64,000 bases of DNA from Mytilus californianus (lineage: Eukaryota; Mollusca; Bivalvia; Mytilida; Mytilidae). A model generated the notes under the pieces. It was not told where the DNA came from, ran no database searches, and saw only the letters and a program-made list of their open reading frames with translations. A program made the position numbers and the translations under genes. This document shows positions 1 to 11,012 of this stretch, in pieces. The first letter of the stretch is position 1; every line of letters starts with the position of its first letter. The stretch is taken from positions 72,561,558 to 72,625,557 of the forward strand of contig NW_026262668.1 in NCBI RefSeq assembly GCF_021869535.1. Reading direction: 5' to 3'.

Positions 1-744
1 TTACTTCGAATATAATTTTTGTTTTGGTTATAAATGTCATTCTTCCTATTTTTTTCAATAATACTCAAAATTTGTCAAAATCTAATAACATTTTAGTTTT
101 AAGCATTCTTTAGGCATTTACAGTTTGGTAACATGTTCAGAAATATGACATAATGTTGTTAGAACATAAGAGAACACACATGAAGCTCCCATTGTGTCAA
201 ATTCAGTAAAGTTTTGAAGACGTTTTAAAAATGGCCGTATGTGAAATAATTCATGGGAACTTGATATTTCAGTTGATAATAGGGAAAGACTTTAAGGCAA
301 AAGTTGTCTTTATATAAATACAAGAAATATCAATATGTCTGTCAAAAGTATCATTTTCACATGCCTTTAAAGTTAAACGTACAAGAAACTAATTTTCATT
401 TTTATTGTGATTCGACGGAAGCGGGAAAACAATGCCATGGAATTGTCATTTCCTTATTTCCCCTGAAAACATATCTTAAACTAGCGAATGGGGATTTTGT
501 TTTCATATGAAAATCGGCAATTCAGAGCTAATAACCATCAAGCTTGACTTAGTTATATGAGTGATTAATCTCGTAGTAATTATTTTCAAATGTATAAAGT
601 TTAAAATGGCATTTTATATGAGGGACACGGCACATTTACGTTTTTTATAATAAACAATTCAATATTTAATAATATACGAGAGAAAAAAAAATAATACATC
701 GACGTGTCTTAAATATAAAAAAATTAATATGCAACAGACACTAC

Positions 745-921
745 CAGAGGGCACAGCCGTTTCAATGAAATCGTGCGATATTAATTGACCGAAACACATG
801 ACCTCTCCAGTTCTCCATCGATCATACTGATTCGTTGGTCCTAAAGCCGAATCTGATACCAAATTGCTGAGAGTTCTTGGGTTTGGTAGTTTGTTCGGGT
901 AACCTCTAGGAAGACTTTTTC
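745..921 (-). CDS. Animal haem peroxidase gene 1, second visible exon (distal-His exon)
   Basis: Exon of an animal haem peroxidase (myeloperoxidase/peroxidasin superfamily). It reads GKSLPRGYPNKLPNPR near the start and FGQLISHDF near the end. This matches the family block DG..LPR...LPNPR...FGQ..HD, which carries the distal histidine and the first calcium-binding Asp. Boundaries: acceptor ttgacag just before 921, and donor GTAGTG at 744-739. The exon starts with two bases that complete a Gly codon begun by the exon at 2409-2546, so phases agree (1 in, 1 out). The residue before the distal His is Ser, where mammalian peroxidases carry the haem-linked Asp. The rest of the gene lies left of the window, so this is a 5' fragment of a paralogue of the gene at 47151-62044. 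Confidence 0.88.
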
Positions 922-1011
922 CTGTCAAAAATACAAAATGGTATCTCATATATGCTGAATTGAAAACAAGAACGGCTATGAACGCATAGGAAACAGGGAA
1001 GGCTACAAATT

Positions 1012-1245
1012 ATGGCAACTGTTGTTTACCGATGTTCAAATATCATCAATCGATTAAGAAGACAAATCAAGATAACAAAAGAAAAACTTAGAGCATCGCA
1101 GGAATTCAAAAAGGAGCTATGCATGCACCACTCGCCATGCGATTCCACACTCAGTCACAATCAGGAATGGGACATAATCTACCAAATAACAGATTACCTG
1201 AATATTCTGGTATCTAAACATGTCGCTAGTACATTGAGACATTGA
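1012..1245 (+). repeat. Dispersed repeat fragment sharing an open frame with 8650-8940
   Basis: The open frame beginning ATVVYRCSN with RLRRQIK recurs, diverged, at 8650-8940, where it starts ATVVYRCSNLLYR. Both also share the CPC-like stretch SPCDSTLS/SPCKSTLS and the tail TCGCTAGT. Two separated copies with similar DNA and no exon signals fit a dispersed repeat better than a host gene. It sits in the intron between the two gene 1 exons. Confidence 0.5.
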
Positions 1246-2408
1246 AATTTTGATTAGTCAACTAATTTGTGACAGAGCAAGCGATAGCGCTTTTAATGTT
1301 GTGATTCATAATAGAAGTCACTATTGGAATTCTTTGATAAAATGAAAAATATTGATGTAAAAGTATAAGGCTACAAAGAGTGGACGTGGTCTATATTTAT
1401 AAATTTCTTCATAAATTGGTGTATTAGATATGATTATTTGTATATGTAGATTATGAAGTTGATATAATACAAATAACAACTTCCAAGCTAATTCGATGCA
1501 CCACTTACATATGTCGAAAACGCATTGCTCAAAACCAAGTATTGAAAATCTTAAAGTATCAATAGTTTAAAAGCAATGAACCCAAAATTGAAATGACAAC
1601 ACAAATAGAGACTAAATGCGTGGAGACATTTAGTCCTTTTGTGGATAATCGATCGAATTATACCTGTCATTCCATCCGGCACTCTTTAAAATCAACTTGA
1701 AATAGCAAGCTAACTGTGCATTTGCAATTTATTTATCTTCAGTGGTGCTTTACACCAATTGTTTTCAGTCTGAATATTTCATAAGTTGGAAAATGTAAAA
1801 TTAAAACAAAAGGACACCAACATTATTTTTAAATATACCCCTCTGCATTTGAAGGATAGCATAAACATTTAACAATTTGGTAAGGCTTATTCATAAACGA
1901 AAAATGTCTGTAGTACCAATTCAAAATATCATGACATTTCAAAAGAACTAAGTGTTGTTCTAGTGATACGTTTCAAAACTTTGCAGTCAACCAATATGAT
2001 ATCAATCCATGTGGTTCTTGTAGTCATACAAAATAACAAGATACGATGGCAATTCTGATGCACCATTTACCGATTTCGAAAATATATTTCCAGTCATTAA
2101 TGACTTGAAATGATACGCATAAAAATATTTTCATACATTGCAAAATTAGTGTAACAAAGAACACTAACATACATATGCAGATTTATTCAGAAAACTTGTT
2201 AAACTAGAAAACATTTTTTTTCATATAAATCATATACTTTTCTTTTTTTTGATAATCCCGGAATTAAAGTTAAAACCAGGAACTGGATTTTCTACTTTGA
2301 ATATATGTTCAACATGTACCATCTGAAATTAGGCATCACATTATGTATAGTTTCATTTACTTATGTTTCAATGTTATTTTCTATTTTAACTGGTAACTAA
2401 GGTCTTAC

Positions 2409-2546
2409 CGTCCTCATATGCCACCATTGGATTTCCATCCTTGTCCGTCAATCTTCTCAGTTTGGTATCACCTTTTCCCCAAGTGGGATTTCTCAAGTTA
2501 TTACATGACCCATCAATTGTTCTATATCTCGCATTTTTCGGACAAT
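2409..2546 (-). CDS. Animal haem peroxidase gene 1, first visible exon (YRTIDGSCNN exon)
   Basis: The translation contains DCPKNARYRTIDGSCNNL followed by RNPTWG and later LRRLTD...AYEDG. This is the N-terminal hallmark of animal haem peroxidases (yRt.DG.CNN..nP.wG....rl....YeDG). Acceptor is tttag before 2546; donor is GTAAGA starting at 2408. The phase-1 junction joins exactly to the exon at 745-921 to give AYEDG|KSLPRG. The 138-bp exon needs an upstream exon to supply its first base and the signal peptide. I could not find one between 2547 and 4442; a long repeat-filled first intron is possible. Read on its own this exon is very secure, but the start of the gene is not located. Confidence 0.88.
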
Positions 2547-4442
2547 CTAAATGTAGAATATTAACATTTATTTACATGAACGTTGTTTTTTTGTTGGTGT
2601 TTAACGCTACTTTCAGCTCCTTTATCATGGTGGCCGCTTTAATTTTTTTGGAGGAAGCCGGAGAACCCATAGAGAACAACCGACCTTACAAAATGCATAA
2701 CATTGTGTTACCGATACAATGAAATAAGACACGAAGGTTAAACACATTAATGCTTTCATTCAATAAGAGAACTGACTTCGAACAATTGACTGCTCTCTAA
2801 CTGTTTTCATCTGCTCGCACTTCCAGGCGGAAAGCCATTATCAAAAACAAAACTGACATTATTCTATATATTTAACTACTACTTGTTTATCTGTTAATAA
2901 AACGAGATGTGGGGTATATGTAATTGAGACTGTTGTCCAACAAAACAAAAACAAAAAGTAACAGTAAAAGCATTCAACGAAGGTCTTCAATAATCGAACA
3001 GTGTCTACACCTTATGTCATGGTCTAAAGCATACTTCATATAATCTTTAACTCAAGACCAGCCTGTATCATTTGTGAGGTTTAAACTAAACATTATCTAT
3101 TAGGTCTTGTACTTTTCCGATGAGGTTTTTGAGAAAAATGACAAAATCATTGCTCTTAAACCTTTTGCTCGGACGCCGATCAATGAATGCTGTTTTAAGT
3201 TAATCATATTTCTATTTGCTCTTGAATATCGGAACAAATGGTTAATTAAAATTCTAATCTCCATTCTATTCATCAATTCAATTATTTTTTACATATATAA
3301 TTGTTATTTCAACAAATGTTTGCGATCCGGATATTGGCATCACAGTTATTCATACAATCGTATGACGGCGTTAACAGTCCCATTTAAGGAAAGACTTACG
3401 CTTGTTTCTATTGAGTAATGATCTCATGACAAAGTGCATGGTAAACGCGTCATTTATGAAAGGATTCCAAATGTTGAACCATACAAAGATAAAGATACAT
3501 GTGAGATGTCTAAAACAGGTTGTTGATTTTTCATTAGAAATTGTCGATATGTATTGTACTCATTCGAAACAAAGTCTTAATAAGATCCTCTGAAGGTAGG
3601 AACAAACTGAAGCAAAATAGTCTCCAGATACATGTATATTGATTTTGTCTTTTCAATTAGTTAGCCTTGATTAAGAGATTGTTAATATATTTTACAATCC
3701 TGGTTAACTTAAAATTATGGATGTTCCAGAGACAATTAGGTTTGCTTTATTCGTAAGCCTTGTGTCCTTAAAAAAACTTAAATAAACGACTCGAAGCCAG
3801 CCTCTTTTACAAACGAAAGGATTTTAATTTTCGTATCGCCAACTTCTAAGTCTTTCGAATTAACGTGATATTTGTTCCATCCTTTTGTGTTCACTATTCT
3901 TACTGCTACGATATGCGAGAGGATGTTCTCATTATATAATGTGACATGGAAAACCATTCACAGACATATTTGGAAAAAATTGAAATCTTCACAAATTCTA
4001 CGGTCAGCATCATGTTTTGTACAAGGCATGTACTATAGTTATCTAAGTAATATATTACACATGTCAACAACCTTCAATCAGACATGACTCACTTTTAATA
4101 ATGTACCTGACCTTGAAACTGCAAGACAATTGACACAAGTGTGATCTGTGATGCACGCATGATCTATAATCTCTACCTTGATAAAGCACTTGATCTCACT
4201 CCATTTAGAGTTAATGCGTTTTCAGGTACTTCCACTTCTGTGCAACTTGACATTTGAAACCATAAATCAACTTATGTTTGCGTATACATTTTTGCAATTA
4301 GGTCTTTTTAGCCAACTTTGTGAAAATTTATTTCGCGATTTTCGAACTAGATAGAATGGGTTTACATTTCATATAAAATAAACGTTGAATATACTCATGA
4401 CTTAAAAAAACCACATTCATTTTTCCAAATGTATATTTTTTC
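2547..4442. other. Stretch without a convincing gene
   Basis: AT-rich sequence upstream of the visible peroxidase gene 1 exons. 3100-3200 shares a short segment (ACTTTTCCGATGA...GAGAAAAA) with 14373-14470, the leading edge of a Penelope-family fragment, so part of it is old repeat. The open frames at 3107-3418, 3402-3593 and 3872-4087 have no recognisable domain and no splice context. Confidence 0.4.
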
Positions 4443-5084
4443 ATAAAATTGAGAATGGAAATGGGGAATGTGTCAAAGAGGCAACAACCCGACCATAGAG
4501 CAGACAACAGCCAAAGGCCACCAATGGGTCTTCAATGCAGCGAGAAACTCCCGCACCCGGAGGCGTCCTTCAGCTGGCCCCTAAACAAATATGTATACTA
4601 GTTCAGTGATAATGACCGTCATACTAAACTCCAAATTATACACAAGAAACTAAAATTAAAAATGATACAAGACTAACAAAGGCCAGAGTCTCCTGACTTG
4701 GGACAGGCGCAAAAATGCGGCGGGGTTAAACATGTTTTTTGAGATCTCAATCCGCCCCCTATACCTCTAGCCAATGTAGAAAAAACAAACGCACAACAGT
4801 ACGCACAGTAAAACTCAGTTTAAGAGAAGTCCGAGTCCGATGTCAGAATAGGAAACAAAAGAAAATAAACAAAATGACAGTAATACATAAATAACAACAG
4901 ACTACTGGCAGTTACTGACATGCCAGCTCCAGACCGCAATCAAACTGATTGAAAGATTATGTTTTCATCATATGAATATCAGGCACAATCCCTCCTGTTA
5001 AGGGTTTAGCATTATACCATCATAAAATATATGAGAAGAACATAACCCGTGTCATGCCAACAACTGGTTTTAGAATAAATATGT
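4443..5084 (-). repeat. 3' untranslated tail of Penelope copy 1
   Basis: The first ~240 bp after the stop match the tail of copy 2 (18741-19000). The remaining ~400 bp match the detached tail at 50635-50996 almost base for base, including ACATTGGCTAGAGGTATAGG and the end CATTCTCAATTTTAT. This shows where the family's 3' end is and that 5'-truncated tails have spread. Confidence 0.8.
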
Positions 5085-7338
5085 TTAATTCCGATGCAAA
5101 GACCCTATAAGTGAATCAATATTGAAGCCAAAATATGCAATCTTTAATGACCTGACAACAGTATCGTAACTATATCCCTTCTTAATAAGTCTGTTTAAAG
5201 GTTTAGTTAGCTTTTGAGGTGAATACTGACATTTTTGTGCTTTGTAAAGAATATTACCATAAAAGATTGGATGTGAAATACCCGAACGTATAAGATGTCT
5301 GCATGTTGAGTTATATTTACGAATGATTTCCTTATACCGATGATAAAATTTAGTAAATGTTTTGAATAGTTTATGATATCGAAAACCCTGGTGTAATAAT
5401 TTTTCAGTAATACATAAATTTCTCTCGCTAAAATCTAATACGTTGTTACATACACGAGCGAATCGTACAAGTTGAGATATATAAACACCATAAGATGGTG
5501 ACAAGGGAACGTCACCATCTAAAAATGGATAATTAACGATAGGAAATGAAAAATCATCTCTTTTATCATAATTTTTTGTATTAAGCTTCCCGTTAATGGT
5601 ATAGATATCAAGATCGAGGAAAGGACAGTGGTCATTGTTAGTATTACCTTTATTTAAAGTAAGTTCAACAGGATAAATTTCTTTAGTATACATACTGAAG
5701 TCGTCATTATTGAGAGCCAATATATCATCCAAATATCTAAAAGTATTGTTAAATTTTTGCATCAGATGTTGTTTCGATGGGTCTGTGCTGATTTTAGTCA
5801 TAAATTGTAACTCATAACAATACAAAAACAGTTCCGCAATAAGTGGTGTACAGTTAGTCCCCATTGGAATTCCGATAATTTGACGATATACGGAATCTCC
5901 AAAGCGAACAAAAATGTTATCAAGTAAAAATTCAAGGGCATATATAGTATCAAAGCATGTCCAATTGAAACTACTAAAAAATGACCTAAAAGAGTTTGAA
6001 CATATGTATCGCATTCCGACTTTTTAAATGCCCATTTAATTAGGTGTGTGAATTTTTTCTTAATAAGAATATGAGGCAAAGTGGTATATAGGGTAGAAAA
6101 ATCAAAACTTTGAACAGATTCAAAATCACCAATATATGCATGCAATTTATCAAGTACTTCCAACGAGTTTTTGAAACTCCAAAAGTAGTTAATTCCACTA
6201 TTTTCAAAGGCCTTATTTGAACAATTTATTATCAAGTTTTTGATTGTACCAAGTGTACTAGTAAGTAGAATAGACAATTTAGTAGTGGAACAATGACTTG
6301 AAGACGAAATAAATCTATATTTGTAAGGTGATTTGTGTAGCTTCGGAAGCCAGTACATAGTTGGGACTTTCATTGTATTTGGTTCTGCTTGTAAAGAAGT
6401 AGCTAATAGTTTATGTTTGTTACAGATATCGTTTTCTGAAAATGAAGTCAGTTGGAATGTTGGTGAATTCGTGATTTCCTTTTGCAGAACCTCAATGTAA
6501 AATTTACGTCAAACTATAATGATATTAATAGCAGCTTTATCAGCCAGGACAAAAACAAATTCCTTGCCAATTTGTTTTAGTTTATGTTTGATACGAGAAA
6601 TAGGATTTTTATGGTTGTTGTTAAGAGTAAAATGTTCTTTAAAATGTTGTATACGTATATCAACTATCTTCATTACTGAATTAAAAAAAGAGTCCAAAGA
6701 TTTTTTGTCAGCTTTTTCCCGTTTTATCCATTTCAAACAGTAAGCACGAAATGAGTCGTGGATGATATTACGACACTAATTCCAATTAATAATTGACGGG
6801 GGACGATATTTAGGTCCTTTTCTGAGGAATGATTTTAACTCTCGGTCGCGAACGATGTTAAGGTCTCCTGTTATAACATGGGAATTGGGGCTATAAGTGT
6901 ATTCGGAATTACTACAATTACATGACGTAGGTGTATTTTCACTGATATTTACATCTTTACAGACTTGGCTATAATTAAACACAAATTTTTGGGTAGATTT
7001 CTTTTAAATATAACAAATAAGAGGGAGTTCAGTATTATCAAAATATCCAGGAATTTGTTCTTTAACAGAATGGTCGTTAAAAATACCGGCAATATTTACA
7101 AAATCAAAACCTTTATTTACATACTTTATTTTAATAAAATGTTTTTTATGATCTTCAGGGCGATCAATTTTGGGAAACAGTTTAGAATAACAATATGCCA
7201 TTATGATTTGAACGATTTCATACTTAGGACTGCAATATGAAATTGTGTTGCAAATCTCTAAAATTTTATCTAATTTATTTATAGGTAAAGAACAGAGCTT
7301 GGTTAATAGATAAATAGATAATGTCTGCCGTTGTTTTT
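5085..7338 (-). pseudogene. Reverse transcriptase of Penelope copy 1
   Basis: Motifs in order: FVFVLADKA, TMYWLPKLHK, FDFSTLYTTLPH, IGIPMGTNC, FRYLDDIL (catalytic YxDD), FLDLDIY. The order and spelling match Penelope reverse transcriptases. It aligns nearly residue for residue with copy 2 at 16689-18740. Breaks visible: a stop after LPLICYI (TAC to TAA), a stop after IINWN, TGA at 6509-6511, a 1-bp loss near 6010 that shifts KKSEC into another frame, and about 18 bp missing after RSFFSS. The C-terminus FNIDSLIGSLHRN ends at a stop at 5085. Not expressed as an active enzyme. Confidence 0.85.
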
Positions 7339-7550
7339 TTAAATAGAAATTAGGTCCGAAATATTTGTACGGTTGGTCCGAAATTTTCTTTGATTGCGAT
7401 TTTTTCTACGCCCATGAGAACGGTTTTTACGAACAGTTTTAGAAACTATATCCAAAATGTTAACAGAATCGGTTCTTGATATATTACCAATTCCCATGAT
7501 ATTATCATTAAGACCGAGAGGGTAGACTGTCTGTAATTTTTTAATCCAAT
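7339..7550 (-). pseudogene. GIY-YIG domain C-terminal part and linker (Penelope copy 1)
   Basis: Reads NWIKKLQTVYPLGLNDNI followed by a basic linker (KTVRKNRSHGRRKNRNQRK). The W-I-K-L-Q-T-x-x-P-x-G-L-N-D block closes the GIY-YIG domain in Penelope elements. Removing the MITE and one TTAA makes IIEL run straight into NWIKKLQT in frame, which proves the two pieces were one ORF. A frameshift follows near 7340 before the frame with PNFYLKKQRQT continues. Confidence 0.82.
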
Positions 7551-7554
7551 TTAA

Positions 7555-8277
7555 GGTAGCACAATACAAAGATTTTATACCTCCAATTCCCCAGTTTAAA
7601 AATGCTGTAACTTTCTTTATAATGCTTGAAAATTTATAAAAGTGGTATTTATGGATAGCTAACAGATTACTCTTTCAAATTAATGCAATGTTAGTATTAT
7701 ACAACAATTATGTAATCAATTATAATGTTAACTGTGTCTACAAAATTGTACAAGAAATTTCCACTTTCAATTGAAATTAGCTTCTTCATGGTAACCCCTA
7801 GAAAGTTGATTTTATTATATGTTGTTCCTAGAGCCATTATCTACAAAAGGGTGTCTCAGATTTCGGATAGAATGTATAGATAAAATTTTACACCTAATCA
7901 AACATTATCTACTTTTATGTGGTAAGGATGTTTACACTAATTACAGATTTATGAGAGAATGGAATACCATAGCAATAATTTGAGACACCCTTTTGTAGCT
8001 CCTGCTGTGTTGATTAAGATTTCGTTAAAATTTCCTGTATAGTTATAGAGATGAAAGAGCTAAATTCATTCAAGTGAACTGACCAAGATTTTGCCATTTA
8101 TTGCATAATAATTGATTACATAATGATTGCATAACAGAAATATTGCATTCATTTAAAAGATTAATCTTTTATCTATCTATATATACCTCTTTTATTAATT
8201 TATATGCATTTTTAAGAAAGTAACATCTTTTTAAAGGTTGGAGATTGGAAGTAAAAAAATCTTTGTATTGTGCTACC
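7555..8277. mobile_element. MITE with TTAA target duplication, inserted in Penelope copy 1
   Basis: The termini are inverted repeats: GGTAGCACAATACAAAGAT at 7555 and its complement ending at 8277, imperfectly extended to about 40 bp. Both ends are flanked by TTAA (7551-7554 and 8278-8281). The 723-bp interior has no transposase. A TTAA duplication is the signature of piggyBac-type transposition, so this is a non-autonomous, piggyBac-like element by target site only. The insertion is younger than the Penelope copy. Confidence 0.85.
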
Positions 8278-8282
8278 TTAAT

Positions 8283-8615
8283 TCAATTATTTTCCGTGAT
8301 CGTACAAACTTTGAATGAGATTCACCAGGCTGCTTATTTACTACCCCTAAAGGTTGAACTGTTAAATATTTAATAGGATGATTGTGCTTTTTAAGATGTT
8401 GATAAATGATACTTTTGAATTTATTGGGTCTTTTAAAACGATACAGGTGTTCTTGCGTGCGTTTAGATAAATATCGTCCAGTTTCACCTACGTACTGAAT
8501 ACCGCATCCCGGTTTGTTTCATGTGAGTAAATAAATAATACATGCATGATAAGTGGCTATACAATAAAAATAAAACCTTATGTTCATAACACTTGTTTTT
8601 TGTTTTGTTTTGGAG
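8283..8615 (-). pseudogene. GIY-YIG endonuclease domain, N-terminal half (Penelope copy 1)
   Basis: The minus-strand frame reads CIATYHACIIYLLT, a TGA codon, then NKPGCGIQYVGETGR, LSKRTQEHLYRFK, and ends SRKIIEL. QYVGET with the downstream R...EH are the core of Penelope-type GIY-YIG nucleases, which nick the target for reverse transcription. The preceding Cys-rich stretch is the small zinc-binding insert typical of these elements. The TGA at 8519-8521 sits where I would expect a Cys codon. The reading frame stops at the MITE at 8277 and resumes at 7550. Confidence 0.85.
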
Positions 8616-8649
8616 TTTTAATAGGTGTGTTATATATACTGTTTGTTAG

Positions 8650-8945
8650 TATTAAATTCGAGGCAACAGTAGTTTACCGATGTTCAAATCTCTTATATCG
8701 GTTTAGAAGATACAAATCAAGTAATTCACAAAAAGGAGCTAGACCGGATGAGTCGACAGTGTAAGCATATCCGGCTATGTATGTATCAATCGCCATGCAA
8801 ATCCACACTCTGTCAAAATGTCACGATCGGGAATAGTACGCAATCGGTTAATAAACAGATTAAACGACTATTGTATTTTAATTTAAATATGTAAGACCAC
8901 GCACATATGTCGCTAGTGAGATGAAACACAGATATATCGTAACGG
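8650..8945 (+). repeat. Dispersed repeat, second copy of the ATVVYRCSN frame
   Basis: Diverged relative of 1012-1245 (ATVVYRCSNLLYR, then RYKSSNSQKGA). It abuts Penelope copy 1 on one side and a second-family Penelope fragment on the other. No intact coding sequence. Confidence 0.45.
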
Positions 8946-8982
8946 TCGTGATGATCATCGTTAAACTTATGTAGTGTCGATA

Positions 8983-9312
8983 TCAGTCTTTTTTTTTATC
9001 ATAACTCCGTTTAAGTAGTTTTTCATTCAGGAGCACACCTCTGTTAATGAAATGAAATTCGTATAGTGTGAACAAGATTGAGCGTAAAGTATTAATTGAG
9101 AAATTATAAACCATACGATTAGGCAGAGGATATGTTGCTGCTGAGAAATGAAGAGTTGACAATTGGAAAGATGAAATCATAACGTTTATCATATATTCTA
9201 GTTTTAAGTCATTAGCTATATCAATATCGAGAAAAATATCAAGATATGAATTTGACCTCATAGTCTTGGTTGTGTCCTTAATCTCAAGTTCCCTGGGACA
9301 TATGAGACGCAA
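8983..9312 (-). pseudogene. Second-family Penelope reverse transcriptase fragment
   Basis: Reads CPRELEIKDTTKT...SYLDIFLDID and further INRGVLLNEKLLKRSYDKKKD. This parallels YPSELEIKDTTDT..SYLDL and RSVLLTQKLLQHSY at 34110-34410. It is the RT region after the YxDD motif; the catalytic block itself is missing and the frame is damaged in the middle. It belongs to a family distinct from copies 1 and 2. Confidence 0.7.
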
Positions 9313-9892
9313 TCACACATTAAAATATGAATTATTAAATAAAAGATATGATGTAGAATTTTATCTGCGAAGTTAGTCCACTTTTTGAGAATACATCGAA
9401 TATCAGCAAACGCACTATGAACTATATATACAACTTTTGACAGGATTTTACCCATTTAATCTTCAAAAAACCAAAACTGTACGACTTTTAAACTTTTAAT
9501 TCTCACGAAAAAATAGTTTTGATCGATGAAACATGTGAAAGTAAGGCTTTCGGTGAGTAGATGTGATTATGTCGTGTTTATTTTATCTCCTCATTATTTT
9601 CATACGAAAAAAAAACAATAAAAATTTCATATTGGGCTTGCTTTTTTATATCATAAGAAATAATTATTCAATTCAAAGTACATTTGTAGCATTTTTTTTA
9701 TGTTACCGCTTTCTTTAAGTGACACTTTTATGGCACAAATAACACCTTCATGATCGTTAATCTTCTGATCACTCGATCTAGGGTAAATTAGTGTCATCAC
9801 TTCTGTTTATACGTGACGATTTGTAAGCATAGATGAATCAGGTTATTTCTGAAAGCAATTATTTAATTAGAAATGCATAGAGGTTCCGCGGA

Positions 9893-10700
9893 ATTCTGTG
9901 TCTCGCCTACGATTACTGCTGTCAGTGTAAAAATGTTATGTTGACTTAAAAAGTGAGTCCAGTTATCAGTAAAATACAGAATTTAAAAAAAAATCAAATT
10001 TTCTCTTCAGAGCTTTTTCTTGGTCTTGAAGGTTAGCTTCTCTCTTAGTTTCATAACAATCCGTGAAGGTTAACCAACTTATCATGTCAAAAAAAATGTA
10101 ATCCGAGATTGTTTGTTAATGTTAACTGTGAAAAACTAAGTCCATCTATCAGAAAAGTACTGAAAATGAAAATATATTTTCAAAAGTTTGCTTCAGACAT
10201 TATCTCTTAATCATAAAAAAAGTTTCATAAAATTTTATGAAGGTTTGACAAAAATTTGATGTGTAACAAAGTTTGACCACAGACTACATCTGCTTGTTAA
10301 TTGTAAATAAAATAAGTCAACTTATCAGTAAAAATACGGAAAATTTTCAAAATATTGCTCTGGATACTGTATTTTGGTCATTAATAAGCTTCTGTCCAAA
10401 TTTCATAAAAATTCCATGAAGGTTTGACAAAGTTATTGATGACTGAAAAACTTTATCCTCAGACTGAATCTGAATGTTAAATGTGAATTTAAGTCCATTT
10501 ATCAGTAAAAAAAGGAAAAAAATAAAAAAAAATATTTTCAAACTTTTGCTCTGGATACTGTATTTTGGTCATAAACAAGCTTCTGTCCAAATTTCATAAA
10601 AAAATTCCATGAAGGTTTGACAAAGTAATTGATGTTGACGCCAACGCCGACGCCGACGACGAAATCTAGAATCGCTATGTCTCGCTTTCGCGACATAAAT
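9893..10700. repeat. Dispersed repeat with about four degenerate ~180-bp units
   Basis: Units around 10000, 10170, 10350 and 10540 repeat the theme 'tttgctctggatactgtattttggtc ... tttcataaaaattccatgaaggtttgacaaagt' in shorter diverged form. The block ends with a GC-rich CGACGCCGACGACG and TCTCGCTTTCGCGACAT segment at 10636-10695 that I recognise as the edge of a common mollusc repeat. Non-coding. Confidence 0.6.
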
Positions 10701-11012
10701 ATTACAGGCTCGACACAAATTTGATGAATGTTGTCAGTATGGAAAGACGAACAAGTAAGTGAAAATGAACACCTTATTTTGCAATGTCCCGCAAATCATT
10801 ATAAAACAGCATATGATTATTTTCAAGAATCATAGTTTCTGATGGCTTCAAATTCTTCACTCGATTTTTTTCAGAAAAATAAAATTCACGAATTTAAAAA
10901 CCAAAGAACATGTAACTTTTGCTCAAACCACGAAAATTGATACCCACGAATAAAAATACTTTCACAGTATATATTATGCTTTATCCACCGTTTTCTACAA
11001 AAAAGTAAACTA

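Larger units (their letters stand above)
4443..8615 (-). mobile_element. Penelope-like retroelement copy 1, permuted GIY-YIG/RT type, inactivated
   Basis: In minus-strand order the element carries a Cys-rich start and GIY-YIG nuclease (8615-8283, continued 7550-7339), a linker, a reverse transcriptase (about 7338-5085) and a 3' untranslated tail ending CTCAATTTTAT at 4443. An N-terminal GIY-YIG is the permuted order described for the Hydra/Naiad group of Penelope-like elements; classical Penelope elements carry it C-terminally. The copy is dead: in-frame stops (8519-8521, 7017-region, 6509-6511), frameshifts near 7340 and 6010, an 18-bp deletion near 5965 relative to copy 2, and a MITE insertion at 7555-8277. 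Confidence 0.85.

Noticed and set aside
659-949. The whole 96-residue frame as a gene
   Set aside because: Only 745-921 is exon; the ends read into introns, and ILIFLYLRHVDVLFF is not a membrane segment of the protein.
6505-6515. Selenocysteine recoding as the main explanation of the shared TGA
   Set aside because: No SECIS-like structure identified and other plain stops are present; a shared dead-master origin is simpler. Kept only as an alternative.
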